This document shows, piece by piece, positions 6,803-13,870 of a DNA stretch of 24,399 nt (its first letter is position 1; each line of letters starts with the position of its first letter). The stretch is taken from NCBI GenBank assembly GCA_964471215.1, contig CAYYFC010000022.1, positions 1 to 24,399 of the forward strand, given 5' to 3'. The stretch comes from Archaeoglobus_B sp964471215 (GTDB lineage Archaea > Halobacteriota > Archaeoglobi > Archaeoglobales > Archaeoglobaceae). Below the pieces are notes generated by a model that worked only from the letters and a program-made list of their open reading frames with translations, made no database searches and was not told where the DNA came from. A program made the translations under genes and the position numbers.

Positions 6803-8073
6803 ACTATATCCGGGAATTCGTATGCAGGACATTCCTCGAACGTGTACTTGACGGTTGTGAAATCCTTTTTTAACTCGAAAACCTCCTCTCTTATTTCATC
6901 AATGCTCTTCTTCTCTTTTATCGTTAAATCTATTAGTTCGGCAATTGCATCCATTTCTCCTTCCTTCATACCGAGTCTTGTTACCTCCTGAACACCTATT
7001 CTTATTCCGGAAGGATTATCTACATCCTTTATATCATCCCATGGCATTAGGTTCTTGTTTACTATTATACCAGCCCTTTCCAGTTTCTTCGCAACCACGT
7101 CACCTCCTCCAAACCTCGACACGTCAACTGCTATCTGATGAGATTTCGTGAATCCGAGATCTGGACATGCAACATCGTATCCGAGCTCAAAAAGCCTTTC
7201 TGCAAGTCTTCTTGCATTTTTTACAGTCTGGCTTGCGTATTCCCTTCCGAACTCAAGCATTTCGAGGCACGCCATCACGTAACCTGCCAAGCTGTGTATG
7301 TGGTGGTTGCTCACAACTCCAGGAAAAACTCCTCTGTCTATCCTCTTAGCTATCTCCTTCTTGCACATGACTATTGCCCTCTGTGGTCCAGGGAATGTCT
7401 TGTGGGTCGAAGCAGTTACGACATCAGCACCCTCCTTTATAGGATCCTGAAACTCGTTTCCTGCTATCAACCCCAAAACGTGACTTGCATCATAGACTAC
7501 TCTGGCATCAATTTTATCTCCAATCTCAACAAGTTCTTTAACTGGGTGAGGAAAGAGAAAAAGGCTCGCACCCAGTACAAAGACCTTTGGCTTTTTGTTA
7601 AGACTCATAACGAGTTTTTCAGTCTTATCAACGTCTATGTTGAAGTTCTCGACGTCAAAGGGATAGTGTATGACTTCGAGACCCCTTAATCCAGCCGCTG
7701 AGAACACATCATGTGACACGTGTCCACCATGTGGAACTGAAAGTGACATTATCCTGTCTCCCGGATTCGTGAGTGCGAAAAATGCAGCTATGTTTGCCGT
7801 TGTACCCGAAATCGGCTGGACGTTTGCATGCTCGCATTTGAAGAGATCCTTTGTTAACTTAACCGCAAGTTCCTCGATCTTGTCCATGAACTCGCATCCC
7901 TGATAAAACCTCTTTCCTATCCATCCCTCAGCATACCTGTGCCCGAAATCGCTGAGGTAAAACCTTCTGACAAGATAACTCGTCACGTTTTCGCTTGCTA
8001 TCAGAGGAATCGAGTTTTTGAAGAATTCATGATGTTTTCTTGTCAAATCCATTAGTCTTTCCAAATAATTCAT
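6799..8073 (-). CDS. glyA: Serine hydroxymethyltransferase
   Basis: A PLP enzyme interconverting serine and glycine with transfer of a C1 unit to a pterin; in archaea of this kind the carrier is expected to be tetrahydromethanopterin. The 424-residue protein carries the N-terminal PLIASENVTS block (23-32), FGHRYAEGWIGKRFYQGCE (43-61), VQPISGTTAN near 85-94, the PLP-facing DASHVLGLIAG (195-205) and the Schiff-base lysine in TASTHKTFPGPQ (K225). The start lies three bases after the CbiX stop, so it is the last gene of a DUF2148-cbiX-glyA transcription unit. No strong Shine-Dalgarno is seen, so translational coupling is likely. It ends against asd. Confidence 0.95.
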   Translation of the reverse strand: MNYLERLMDLTRKHHEFFKNSIPLIASENVTSYLVRRFYLSDFGHRYAEGWIGKRFYQGCEFMDKIEELAVKLTKDLFKCEHANVQPISGTTANIAAFFALTNPGDRIMSLSVPHGGHVSHDVFSAAGLRGLEVIHYPFDVENFNIDVDKTEKLVMSLNKKPKVFVLGASLFLFPHPVKELVEIGDKIDARVVYDASHVLGLIAGNEFQDPIKEGADVVTASTHKTFPGPQRAIVMCKKEIAKRIDRGVFPGVVSNHHIHSLAGYVMACLEMLEFGREYASQTVKNARRLAERLFELGYDVACPDLGFTKSHQIAVDVSRFGGGDVVAKKLERAGIIVNKNLMPWDDIKDVDNPSGIRIGVQEVTRLGMKEGEMDAIAELIDLTIKEKKSIDEIREEVFELKKDFTTVKYTFEECPAYEFPDIV

Positions 8074-8076
8074 GAG

Positions 8077-8454
8077 TCATTCTTTAGATTTTAAATTTAA
8101 AATATTTGCTCTAAGGGCTGAAAGGATTATCGCGTAAGTCACGAGTACATCTCTCCCGATTGGATCGCAAAGGTATACTTCCTTCCCGTATACCTTAGCG
8201 ATTCCATTACCGGCACCCAGCGATCTCCTCATGTCCATTGTGTGACGACCGTGAGATATGAACAGCGGTACGACGAATATCTTATCGGACTTCATGCGCC
8301 TTATCACATCATCTATCCTTGGATTCTCCATCAGAAGTGCTACCTCCACCTCATTGAATAAACCCATCTCCTCTATCCTCTTCTTGTGAACCTCCAGCAC
8401 CTCCCTGTAGTACGGCAGATTGCTACCGTGACCAACTATTAAAAGCCCTATCAT
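8077..8454 (-). CDS. cbiX: Short sirohydrochlorin chelatase, CbiX-S/CfbA type
   Basis: A 125-residue single-domain class II chelatase that inserts a divalent metal into sirohydrochlorin. Archaeal short forms act as homodimers and can supply cobalamin (Co), coenzyme F430 (Ni, CfbA) or siroheme (Fe) synthesis. Visible are the N-terminal LLIVGHGS with metal-ligand H9 and the second histidine block PLFISHGRHTMDM (H68, H71). The ATG overlaps the TGA of the upstream DUF2148 gene (ATGA), with a GGAAGGAG Shine-Dalgarno, so the two are translationally coupled. The metal cannot be decided from sequence alone; in a sulfate or sulfite reducer siroheme and cobalamin are the likely sinks. Confidence 0.85.
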   Translation of the reverse strand: MIGLLIVGHGSNLPYYREVLEVHKKRIEEMGLFNEVEVALLMENPRIDDVIRRMKSDKIFVVPLFISHGRHTMDMRRSLGAGNGIAKVYGKEVYLCDPIGRDVLVTYAIILSALRANILNLKSKE

Positions 8455-8999
8455 CTCTCCTTCCTATCGAAAAAAGGATTTTTACCGAGACTAGCCAGGG
8501 GTATTCCGAGGGCTATGTCGGACTTCGATATACCGAGCATTCTCGCAACAACTCCTATTCTGTACATTATCCTGTTGTCGACGTTTATCACGCTCGCAAG
8601 CTTAACGGCGGAACCCACCGCTATTCCCAGATCGAGTATCTTGAATATGCAGTTTGGACCCCTGTAATCACCATCTCTTCTTCTAATCTCCTTCATCTCA
8701 TCACAGCTGAAACCGCATCCACCGCAGTTCAGACCAAGTGGTTTGTCACCCCTTACACCGATTATAAGTATGCCCTCTGCCTTCTTGACACTCTCACCAT
8801 CTCTTATCCAACCACCTCCCCTCTCCCTTCCTATTTCGATCATCTTCTCTGCTATTCTATCCTTATCGCTACCATCCACGTATATTATTTCCACATCGTC
8901 TATTCCCCTCGATTTTGGTGCTGTCCTAGCAGAAACAGCCATTAAAAAAGCTGAAAGCTTCACAGCTTCATTTCTCAGTTCTTCTTCCTTTAATATCAT
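8451..8999 (-). CDS. DUF2148 ferredoxin-like domain protein
   Basis: A 182-residue soluble protein of the DUF2148 family. The characteristic cysteine cluster is GLNCGGCGFSCDEM near residues 93-106, with a further cysteine in RGPNCIFKILDLGIAVGSA (near 116), which suggests an iron-sulfur or metal site. Function is unknown; family members are called 'ferredoxin domain-containing'. ATG at 8999 is 27 bases from the centre of a TATA box (9021-9030), so the mRNA is probably leaderless. It is the first gene of the DUF2148-cbiX-glyA unit and overlaps cbiX by four bases, suggesting a redox or metal-related partner to the chelatase. Confidence 0.8.
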   Translation of the reverse strand: MILKEEELRNEAVKLSAFLMAVSARTAPKSRGIDDVEIIYVDGSDKDRIAEKMIEIGRERGGGWIRDGESVKKAEGILIIGVRGDKPLGLNCGGCGFSCDEMKEIRRRDGDYRGPNCIFKILDLGIAVGSAVKLASVINVDNRIMYRIGVVARMLGISKSDIALGIPLASLGKNPFFDRKER

Positions 9000-9020
9000 A
9001 ACAGAACTTTAAGGATAACT

Positions 9021-9030
9021 GTTTTTAAAG
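9021..9030 (-). promoter_or_regulatory. TATA box of the DUF2148-cbiX-glyA unit
   Basis: On the minus strand CTTTAAAAAC is centred 27 bases before the ATG at 8999, in the short gap after the prenyltransferase gene. No Shine-Dalgarno lies between the box and the ATG. Confidence 0.5.
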
Positions 9031-9033
9031 CTT

Positions 9034-9885
9034 TCAAAAAACTCCCAGCAGAAATCCTATCAATCCTATGAGGATTGCTATCAAAGTTCTCTTCCTGTAA
9101 ACTCCTATAACATCTATACGATCAGTTCTCAGGAGTTCTATCGATGTATGGATGAATATGAAATCTGCCAGGGCTATGGGGATAATATACTTCATATCAA
9201 ACATGTATTTATCCAGATATACGAATGGAATGGGGCTGAGGATGACCGCCAGCAGAAATAGCAAAGAAGAAAGCCTTTTTGCAAACTCAAAACCCCTTAT
9301 CCTAACGACGCTTCTAACACCCCTTACCCCATCGCCTACGACATCCTCTATGTCCTTCATTATTTCCCTTCCAAGCCCGGAAAGGAATGCCATAAGAGAT
9401 AGAACTATTATCTGTGGTTCTATGCTTCCCACGATTATTCCTCCGAATATAAACGGAAAAGACATTGAAAAGGCTATGTAAGTGTTTCCTATTATTCCAA
9501 ATTCCTTGAGCTTTAAATCGTACATGTAACCTATGAATGTTACTAAGAAAGCCGAGATGAATGCCTCTAATGATATGAGGTATGAAGATATGAACCCAAA
9601 AGGTGCTAGGATTATTGAAAGAAGCAGGGCAGATCTTGGTTTAAGATCTCCCCTCACAAGTGGTCTGTCAAGTCTCATGTTGGCCTTGTCAACCTCGTAA
9701 TCGACGTAATCGTTTAAAGCAAAGGCTGAAGCCTGGCAGAAAACAGCTGTTAGAATTCCCAGAATTATCTTTTCAGCTTCGATGGACTTTGAAGATATAA
9801 ATATTCCTATCACGACACCGAGGGCGTACATGAATCCGTGATCAAGTCTTAGAAGATCCCATATGGCTTTGAGCTTACCCATCAT
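9034..9885 (-). CDS. UbiA-family prenyltransferase
   Basis: A 283-residue intramembrane prenyltransferase with about nine hydrophobic helices. The first Mg-binding motif is FALNDYVDYEVDKANMRLDR (near 55-74) followed by PLVRG, and the second is MKDIEDVVGD (near 176-185). The enzymes join a polyprenyl chain to an aromatic ring, or geranylgeranyl to a glycerol lipid (DGGGP synthase). The first motif differs from the usual archaeal DGGGP synthase form (typically ...INKPNRPIPSG, from memory), so a quinone or other aromatic acceptor is at least as likely. Two adjacent ATGs exist (9885 and 9882); a TATA box near 9909 is about 24-27 bases upstream, so the mRNA is probably leaderless. Confidence 0.85.
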   Translation of the reverse strand: MMGKLKAIWDLLRLDHGFMYALGVVIGIFISSKSIEAEKIILGILTAVFCQASAFALNDYVDYEVDKANMRLDRPLVRGDLKPRSALLLSIILAPFGFISSYLISLEAFISAFLVTFIGYMYDLKLKEFGIIGNTYIAFSMSFPFIFGGIIVGSIEPQIIVLSLMAFLSGLGREIMKDIEDVVGDGVRGVRSVVRIRGFEFAKRLSSLLFLLAVILSPIPFVYLDKYMFDMKYIIPIALADFIFIHTSIELLRTDRIDVIGVYRKRTLIAILIGLIGFLLGVF

Positions 9886-9903
9886 AAAAAGGTAAAATCC
9901 GGG

Positions 9904-9913
9904 TATTTAAATT
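9904..9913 (-). promoter_or_regulatory. TATA box of the UbiA-family gene
   Basis: On the minus strand AATTTAAATA lies about 24-27 bases before the ATGs. It overlaps the stop codon of the relic reading frame at 9907-10110, so the present promoter was built on, or spared by, that relic. Confidence 0.45.
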
Positions 9914-10110
9914 AGTTCAAATTTCCAGAATTCGAGTATGTTTGCATCGAACATCCGCCGGGGCACATCAACCTCAGCTCCCTCAGGGTTCATCGAAAGC
10001 AAATCATTGCTTTCAGGATAACACCTCTTTACATTTCGTGGAATGAAAACCCACGTCCTTAGCCAGTCACATCTCCTCAGCTTTAAGCTGTGAGGTATAC
10101 GCTTTAGTCA
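9907..10110 (-). mobile_element. Probable TnpB C-terminal / omega-RNA relic (structured block)
   Basis: This stretch of the 370-base gap holds no complete gene, but on the minus strand it has a 66-codon open frame without a start codon, containing FIPRNVKRCYPESN and MNPEGAEVDVPRR. The same DNA has strong secondary structure: GAAAGCAA/TTGCTTTC with a 4-nt loop at 9995-10014 (8 perfect pairs), CGTGG/CCACG at 10037-10055, and a hairpin at 10075-10095 (CCTCA..TGAGG around GCT..AGC). GC content is higher than in the flanks. From memory this combination resembles the region after or overlapping the 3' end of archaeal IS200/IS605 tnpB genes. No zinc-finger or RuvC part of TnpB remains. The identification is tentative; an unrelated structured RNA is the alternative. 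Confidence 0.4.
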
Positions 10111-10253
10111 CGAGCTAAGTTATGGTGATATAAATATGCTGTGCTCACAAATGTTCACAAAATCTGAAGATGTTCGCAAGGCATGAGCTTTCGAAATCTC
10201 AGACTTCACTCCAGAGGCAAAACCGTTTTATTCACTGGGATATACCCTTAACG

Positions 10254-10517
10254 ATGTTTGCGCACGGGTATCCGATGATACAGGATTACGTCGCGATCTT
10301 CATGCTATTTGCAAATGTAATATTCTTAACGCTCATATTCCTATACGGAACAATTGCTGCCTTGGGTGTGAGAAATTTTGTAACTGAAAAAATCCTCTAC
10401 AGATTAAAGCGCGGATTTAAGATAACCTGTCAGCATATCACGAACCTTAGGATGTTTGAGGGAATACTCCTCATCCGATATCGTTTTCACAGATATATGC
10501 ATGCAGGAGATCAGTAA
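10254..10517 (+). CDS. Small single-pass membrane protein, unknown
   Basis: An 87-residue frame with one strong hydrophobic helix (residues 14-37, containing IFMLFANVIFLTLIFLYG) and a basic C-terminal half. I do not recognise it. ATG at 10254 is chosen within a longer frame because CGTTTTATT at about 10223-10231 is centred 27 bases upstream, matching the leaderless spacing seen for other genes here. The end overlaps the end of the converging bpsA gene by seven bases. It could be spurious, but codon use and the coherent helix favour a real gene. Confidence 0.45.
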   Translation: MFAHGYPMIQDYVAIFMLFANVIFLTLIFLYGTIAALGVRNFVTEKILYRLKRGFKITCQHITNLRMFEGILLIRYRFHRYMHAGDQ

Positions 10518-11536
10518 GGTGTTGCCCAGCTCTCGTCATCCTTGTAAACCCTTTCATCTATTCTCATCTCTCCCTCAACAAGCGGTTTAGGATTCCTCAC
10601 AGCCTCTATTCTATAAAGGGAAGATCTGTACCAGTTGTAATCTATCTTAACTCCCAGCTTCTTCACAATCGGGAGTTTTTCCTGGAATCTGAAGAAGTTC
10701 TTCTCTTCCTGAGGATAAACGTTAAACCTCCTCCTTATATCGGTTATTACAAATCCCATATCGTGTATCATCTTCTGAATTTCAAACCACTTCCTGCGAG
10801 ATGCTTCCAAAGTCGTCAGACCAAAATATCCTGAGCAACCTATACCCCTAAGAGTTGAAACACCCCTTGAAAGGAAAAGCTTTATTCCCGGAATTGTTTC
10901 GACTGGATCTGTTACGAAAACGTCGAACTTCCTCTTTAGCTCATCGGGAAATGCCTGCTGGACATCGTAGACAATTGCCTCAATTGGAAATCCGTACTCA
11001 TCTGCCTTTCTGTTTATGAAATCAACGAGTCTGTCGTCTATATCTATTACAAATATCCTTCTTGGAAAACCTGTTAGGGCTGATGCTATGCTGAACAGAT
11101 CGTCATCTCCCACGACGAATATATCCGTTCCCAGCAGATCTCCCCTTTCGTAAACGAATTCTACCCTCTTTATGACACCATCTATACTTATGAATCCCTG
11201 ATCGTATTTCTCAACCGCTTCGGGCCTATCGGCTGCTATTCTCGAATACTCCTTCATTACTTCTCCAAAAGTCTCCTCTATTTCGTATCCCGTCCCTTCG
11301 CATCTTACGCACTCAAATCTCCTTATCTTTCTCAATCCGAGATCTCTGCAGATTTCAATTCCCCTTTCGGTCAGCGAAACTATTCCTTTTTCAACCTTTA
11401 TAATTCCTTCTCTCTCCAAATTCTGGATAATTTCAAAAAATTCCTTTAAACTTGCATCCTGTTCGTCTATAAGCCTGTATATACTCATGGGTTCCCTGAA
11501 CAGCGCCTGAAGAATCTGTCTCCTTATCCTATCCAT
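10511..11536 (-). CDS. bpsA: N4-bis(aminopropyl)spermidine synthase
   Basis: BpsA adds two aminopropyl groups from decarboxylated S-adenosylmethionine to the same nitrogen of spermidine, giving branched polyamines that protect nucleic acids in thermophiles. The 341-residue protein begins with a winged-helix-like segment (about 1-65), then a short FECVRCEGTGY cysteine pair, the binding block EKYDQGFISIDG, the family signature VVGDDDLFSIASALTG, and the active-site VFVTDPVETIPGIKLFLSRG. These closely follow the Thermococcus/Archaeoglobus enzyme as I recall it. ATG at 11536 is preferred over ATG at 11545, because the TATA box at 11557-11565 is centred 25 bases before it. Confidence 0.92.
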   Translation of the reverse strand: MDRIRRQILQALFREPMSIYRLIDEQDASLKEFFEIIQNLEREGIIKVEKGIVSLTERGIEICRDLGLRKIRRFECVRCEGTGYEIEETFGEVMKEYSRIAADRPEAVEKYDQGFISIDGVIKRVEFVYERGDLLGTDIFVVGDDDLFSIASALTGFPRRIFVIDIDDRLVDFINRKADEYGFPIEAIVYDVQQAFPDELKRKFDVFVTDPVETIPGIKLFLSRGVSTLRGIGCSGYFGLTTLEASRRKWFEIQKMIHDMGFVITDIRRRFNVYPQEEKNFFRFQEKLPIVKKLGVKIDYNWYRSSLYRIEAVRNPKPLVEGEMRIDERVYKDDESWATPY

Positions 11537-11556
11537 AAACACCATCGGAGTATCGT

Positions 11557-11565
11557 GTTTAAAAT
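11557..11565 (-). promoter_or_regulatory. TATA box of bpsA
   Basis: On the minus strand ATTTTAAAC is centred 25 bases before ATG 11536. There is no Shine-Dalgarno between, so it argues for a leaderless transcript and for that start. Confidence 0.45.
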
Positions 11566-11725
11566 CTTTGCATTTTGTAGATCCGTTTCAAGATTACCTT
11601 AAGGTATTTCTCGACGGTTTTTTAAAATTGAAATAATCGGCTTTAAAAACTCCTGAATGTTACGAGCTTGTATCTGAGAATTTCCATCAATACGGAAAGC
11701 ATTTAGATTTGCACAGGCTGTAAAA

Positions 11726-11902
11726 TCACTCCAGTACCTCTATTATCTTAGCCTTTATCCTACCCTTACCACCTGTCGGCTCTGCAAGCGTTCTTCCGCA
11801 CACAAGGCACTTGACAACAATTGAAGGGTGATCGAATATGACCTGTACATTCTCACAGTCGGGACATACAACCTTTATGAACTTGCTCTTCTTGATGCCC
11901 AT
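11726..11902 (-). CDS. rps27e: Ribosomal protein eS27
   Basis: A 58-residue zinc-ribbon protein of the small subunit. Four cysteines form the zinc site: CPDC at 13-16 and CLVC at 32-35, followed by GRTLAEPTGGKGRIKAKI, the standard archaeal eS27 C terminus. The start is five bases after the eL42 stop, and its Shine-Dalgarno GGTGAT includes the eL42 TGA, so the pair is translationally coupled. In many archaea eIF2-alpha follows; here the gene is the last of its unit and is followed by bpsA on the same strand after about 180 bases. Confidence 0.95.
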   Translation of the reverse strand: MGIKKSKFIKVVCPDCENVQVIFDHPSIVVKCLVCGRTLAEPTGGKGRIKAKIIEVLE

Positions 11903-11907
11903 CTACA

Positions 11908-12189
11908 TCACCTCTCCATGAGCTCAAACCTCTTAACCCTCCAAGTCTTTCTGCAGTGTGCCTTCTTGCACTCCGTACACCTGAACCTTATGTTCACCCT
12001 TTTTGTCGGCTTGTCTCCTCCCGGAACTTTGCTGAACTTACCAAGATTTCCTACCTTTCCTCTCCTCTTCTTCTGTCTGTTTATCCATTTAAGTGCGCTT
12101 GGCTTACCCTTTCCAACTTTTTCCACCTCATGAATGGTATGCCTCTTGCAGTAAGGGCAGAAAGTCCTTATTCTTTTCGGATACTCCAT
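11908..12189 (-). CDS. rpl44e: Ribosomal protein eL42 (L44e)
   Basis: A 93-residue zinc-binding large-subunit protein near the E site. It opens MEYPKRIRTFCPYCKRHT, with a second cysteine pair in RFRCTECKKAHC, and contains the basic KRRGKVGNLGKFSKVPGG segment with the GGxxKPTKR pattern typical of the family. ATG at 12189 is chosen over an in-frame GTG at 12198 because AGGTGG sits about six bases before it and because family members begin M-x-Y-P-K. A TATA-like AAATTTAAAAC lies at about 12220-12231, so it has its own promoter after the gins gene. Confidence 0.95.
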   Translation of the reverse strand: MEYPKRIRTFCPYCKRHTIHEVEKVGKGKPSALKWINRQKKRRGKVGNLGKFSKVPGGDKPTKRVNIRFRCTECKKAHCRKTWRVKRFELMER

Positions 12190-12237
12190 ACCAACCACCT
12201 CTCAACGCTCAATTCATCTGTTTTAAATTTTTGTGAT

Positions 12238-12765
12238 CTACTGAACCTTTATCTCCTCGGCCAGTTTGTTTTCTATCAGGGCTTTTGCGTTCAAAGCTGG
12301 CAGCATAACTATGTCCTCCTTGCTCAGTTTATAAACTCTGCCGTCAACACCTTTGAATTCTGGAACATCCCTTTTTATCCTTACAAGAACGCATTCCTCC
12401 TCCCTTTCCTCAATCCTTTCAAGAACAATCCTCTTGAACTTCTCGAGAATCTCTATTATCTTTTCAAAGAGATTCTTTTCGTCCTTCGTCATGTTTTCAA
12501 TCCCCTCAACCTCATTCCCACATACCTTGGCCCATGCAAGCCTCAAAACCCTACCGGTTCTAGCCTCAAATATCTTCTTCTGCAATCTCTTAAGAGTCCT
12601 AATCTCATCTTCTATCCTCAGGAATTCCTCCTCCTCCGCATTCTTCTTCATCTCCTCAAGCTCGTATATCCTCTTCTTAATCCTGTCGTAGAAATCGTCA
12701 GATATCTTATTCAGCCTGCCGTTTCTGCAGCTATCCCAAACGGCAAGGACTTCTTCAATGTCCAT
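12238..12765 (-). CDS. GINS replication-complex subunit, Gins51 type
   Basis: GINS joins MCM helicase and GAN/Cdc45 in the archaeal CMG replicative helicase and contacts primase. The 175-residue protein has the helical A domain (about 1-110, Glu/Lys-rich) followed by a small beta B domain at the C terminus (VLVRIKRDVPEFKGVDGRVY, then EDIVMLPALNAKALIENKLAEEI). That A-then-B order is the Gins51 (Sld5/Psf1-like) arrangement. ATG at 12765 is preferred over an in-frame GTG at 12777, because GAGGTG lies nine bases before the ATG. It overlaps the end of priS by 11 bases, the classic archaeal pairing of the two genes. Confidence 0.88.
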   Translation of the reverse strand: MDIEEVLAVWDSCRNGRLNKISDDFYDRIKKRIYELEEMKKNAEEEEFLRIEDEIRTLKRLQKKIFEARTGRVLRLAWAKVCGNEVEGIENMTKDEKNLFEKIIEILEKFKRIVLERIEEREEECVLVRIKRDVPEFKGVDGRVYKLSKEDIVMLPALNAKALIENKLAEEIKVQ

Positions 12766-13792
12766 AGAGGGCAACACCTCTGCACATTAAGAACACGGCC
12801 AGATACTCTGGAACCCTTTCCTTTCCGCTATGAAGTAGGAATTCCTGATCCATCATTTTCAATTTAACCTTTTTCTTAACTCTAACTTTAACACTTTCGC
12901 TACCGAAAACGACCGCATCTCTGAACGGACTGAATTCCTCCAGCTTGTCAAGAGGTATAACCGTTACTTTCAGCCCTGTCTTCCCGTGAAGCGAATTTGG
13001 AAGTCTTATAAGTCTCTTTATGTCCGATGTGACCGGTGGATCGATGTAAACGGCTAATTTTGAAATGCACTCATCCTTGAGCAAATCAAAAAGTCTCTTG
13101 GGTATTATAGAAAAATCTCCCCTCTCTATATTTCTAATGTTCCCTATCAGCATGTTCTTAATCCTGTTCCTCCTCTCCTCAGATAAACCCCTCAGAACAT
13201 CATCTATTTTTCCGCTCCTCACGATACTCAAAACACCTTTTGCTAAGCATCTCGAAAACCTTTCCATCTGCCTTCCCTTAAATTTAAAACCCCTCAACGT
13301 AAGGTAATCGACTATCTCCCTTCTCTCAGCCGACTGCAATTTCTTAAATGCCTCATCGTAAACGTGAACGTGATAACCCCTGTGACCGGAGAACACGACC
13401 TCTATATCCTCCTCGCTTATCCCGAAATCGTCCGTTAGTATCTTTATCAACTTAAAAACCTCTTTTTTTGCATTTTCAAGTGATTTTCTGGGCAGGTGGT
13501 CTGCATCTATATCGAATATCAGATCAGATTTTATCCATCCCTTCTTATCCATTTCAGCAGACGGATTTCTGTAGTATGCGGAAGAGTAATAGGCGTGTGC
13601 CGGTACTTTATCGAGTATGAAAGCCTTCAGTTCGACGTCTGAGGAGAATGAGATATGTCTTATCATAAGAAAATCGGGGAAGAATTCGAGTGGGACAAAT
13701 GCCCACTCCCTCATCCTAAACCCATCTGGTATGTACAATTCAGCATTTGAATAATATTCTCTAAATTTTTTTATGAGAAATAACCTTGTCAT
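12755..13792 (-). CDS. priS: DNA primase catalytic small subunit PriS
   Basis: The archaeal/eukaryotic-type primase polymerase subunit, which makes RNA or DNA primers with PriL. In the 345-residue protein the metal-binding aspartates are in LIFDIDADH (D94, D96), the nucleotide-binding SGHRGYHVHV follows at 136-145, and the third aspartate lies in VTSDIKRLIR (D257) just before LPNSLHGKTGL, all in the AEP family order. ATG at 13792 (MTRLFLIKKF) is chosen over the upstream TTG at 13837: a TATA box at 13818-13827 would start transcription only a few bases before it. It overlaps the gins gene and is divergent from acd. Confidence 0.95.
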   Translation of the reverse strand: MTRLFLIKKFREYYSNAELYIPDGFRMREWAFVPLEFFPDFLMIRHISFSSDVELKAFILDKVPAHAYYSSAYYRNPSAEMDKKGWIKSDLIFDIDADHLPRKSLENAKKEVFKLIKILTDDFGISEEDIEVVFSGHRGYHVHVYDEAFKKLQSAERREIVDYLTLRGFKFKGRQMERFSRCLAKGVLSIVRSGKIDDVLRGLSEERRNRIKNMLIGNIRNIERGDFSIIPKRLFDLLKDECISKLAVYIDPPVTSDIKRLIRLPNSLHGKTGLKVTVIPLDKLEEFSPFRDAVVFGSESVKVRVKKKVKLKMMDQEFLLHSGKERVPEYLAVFLMCRGVALYGH

Positions 13793-13817
13793 ATCCACAT
13801 TTCCAGTTCTCTCGATT

Positions 13818-13849
13818 CTATTTAAATCCCTTCGCAATTTTTAAATAAC
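13818..13849. promoter_or_regulatory. Divergent promoters of priS and acd
   Basis: Toward priS (minus) the box ATTTAAATAG at 13818-13827 is about 30 bases before the ATG. Toward acd (plus) TTTTTAAATAAC at about 13838-13849 is centred 27 bases before its ATG. The boxes are within 25 bases of each other, so the two transcription complexes could compete. Confidence 0.5.
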
Positions 13850-13870
13850 ATCCAATTTTTTATTTAAAAA

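Noticed and set aside
7138..7689. 183-codon plus-strand frame inside glyA
   Set aside because: Antisense shadow of a clearly conserved gene, with no family motif or promoter.
11956..12867. 303-codon plus-strand frame across eL42, gins and the end of priS
   Set aside because: Antisense to three well-recognised genes; its length reflects the purine-rich coding strand of those genes rather than a real protein.
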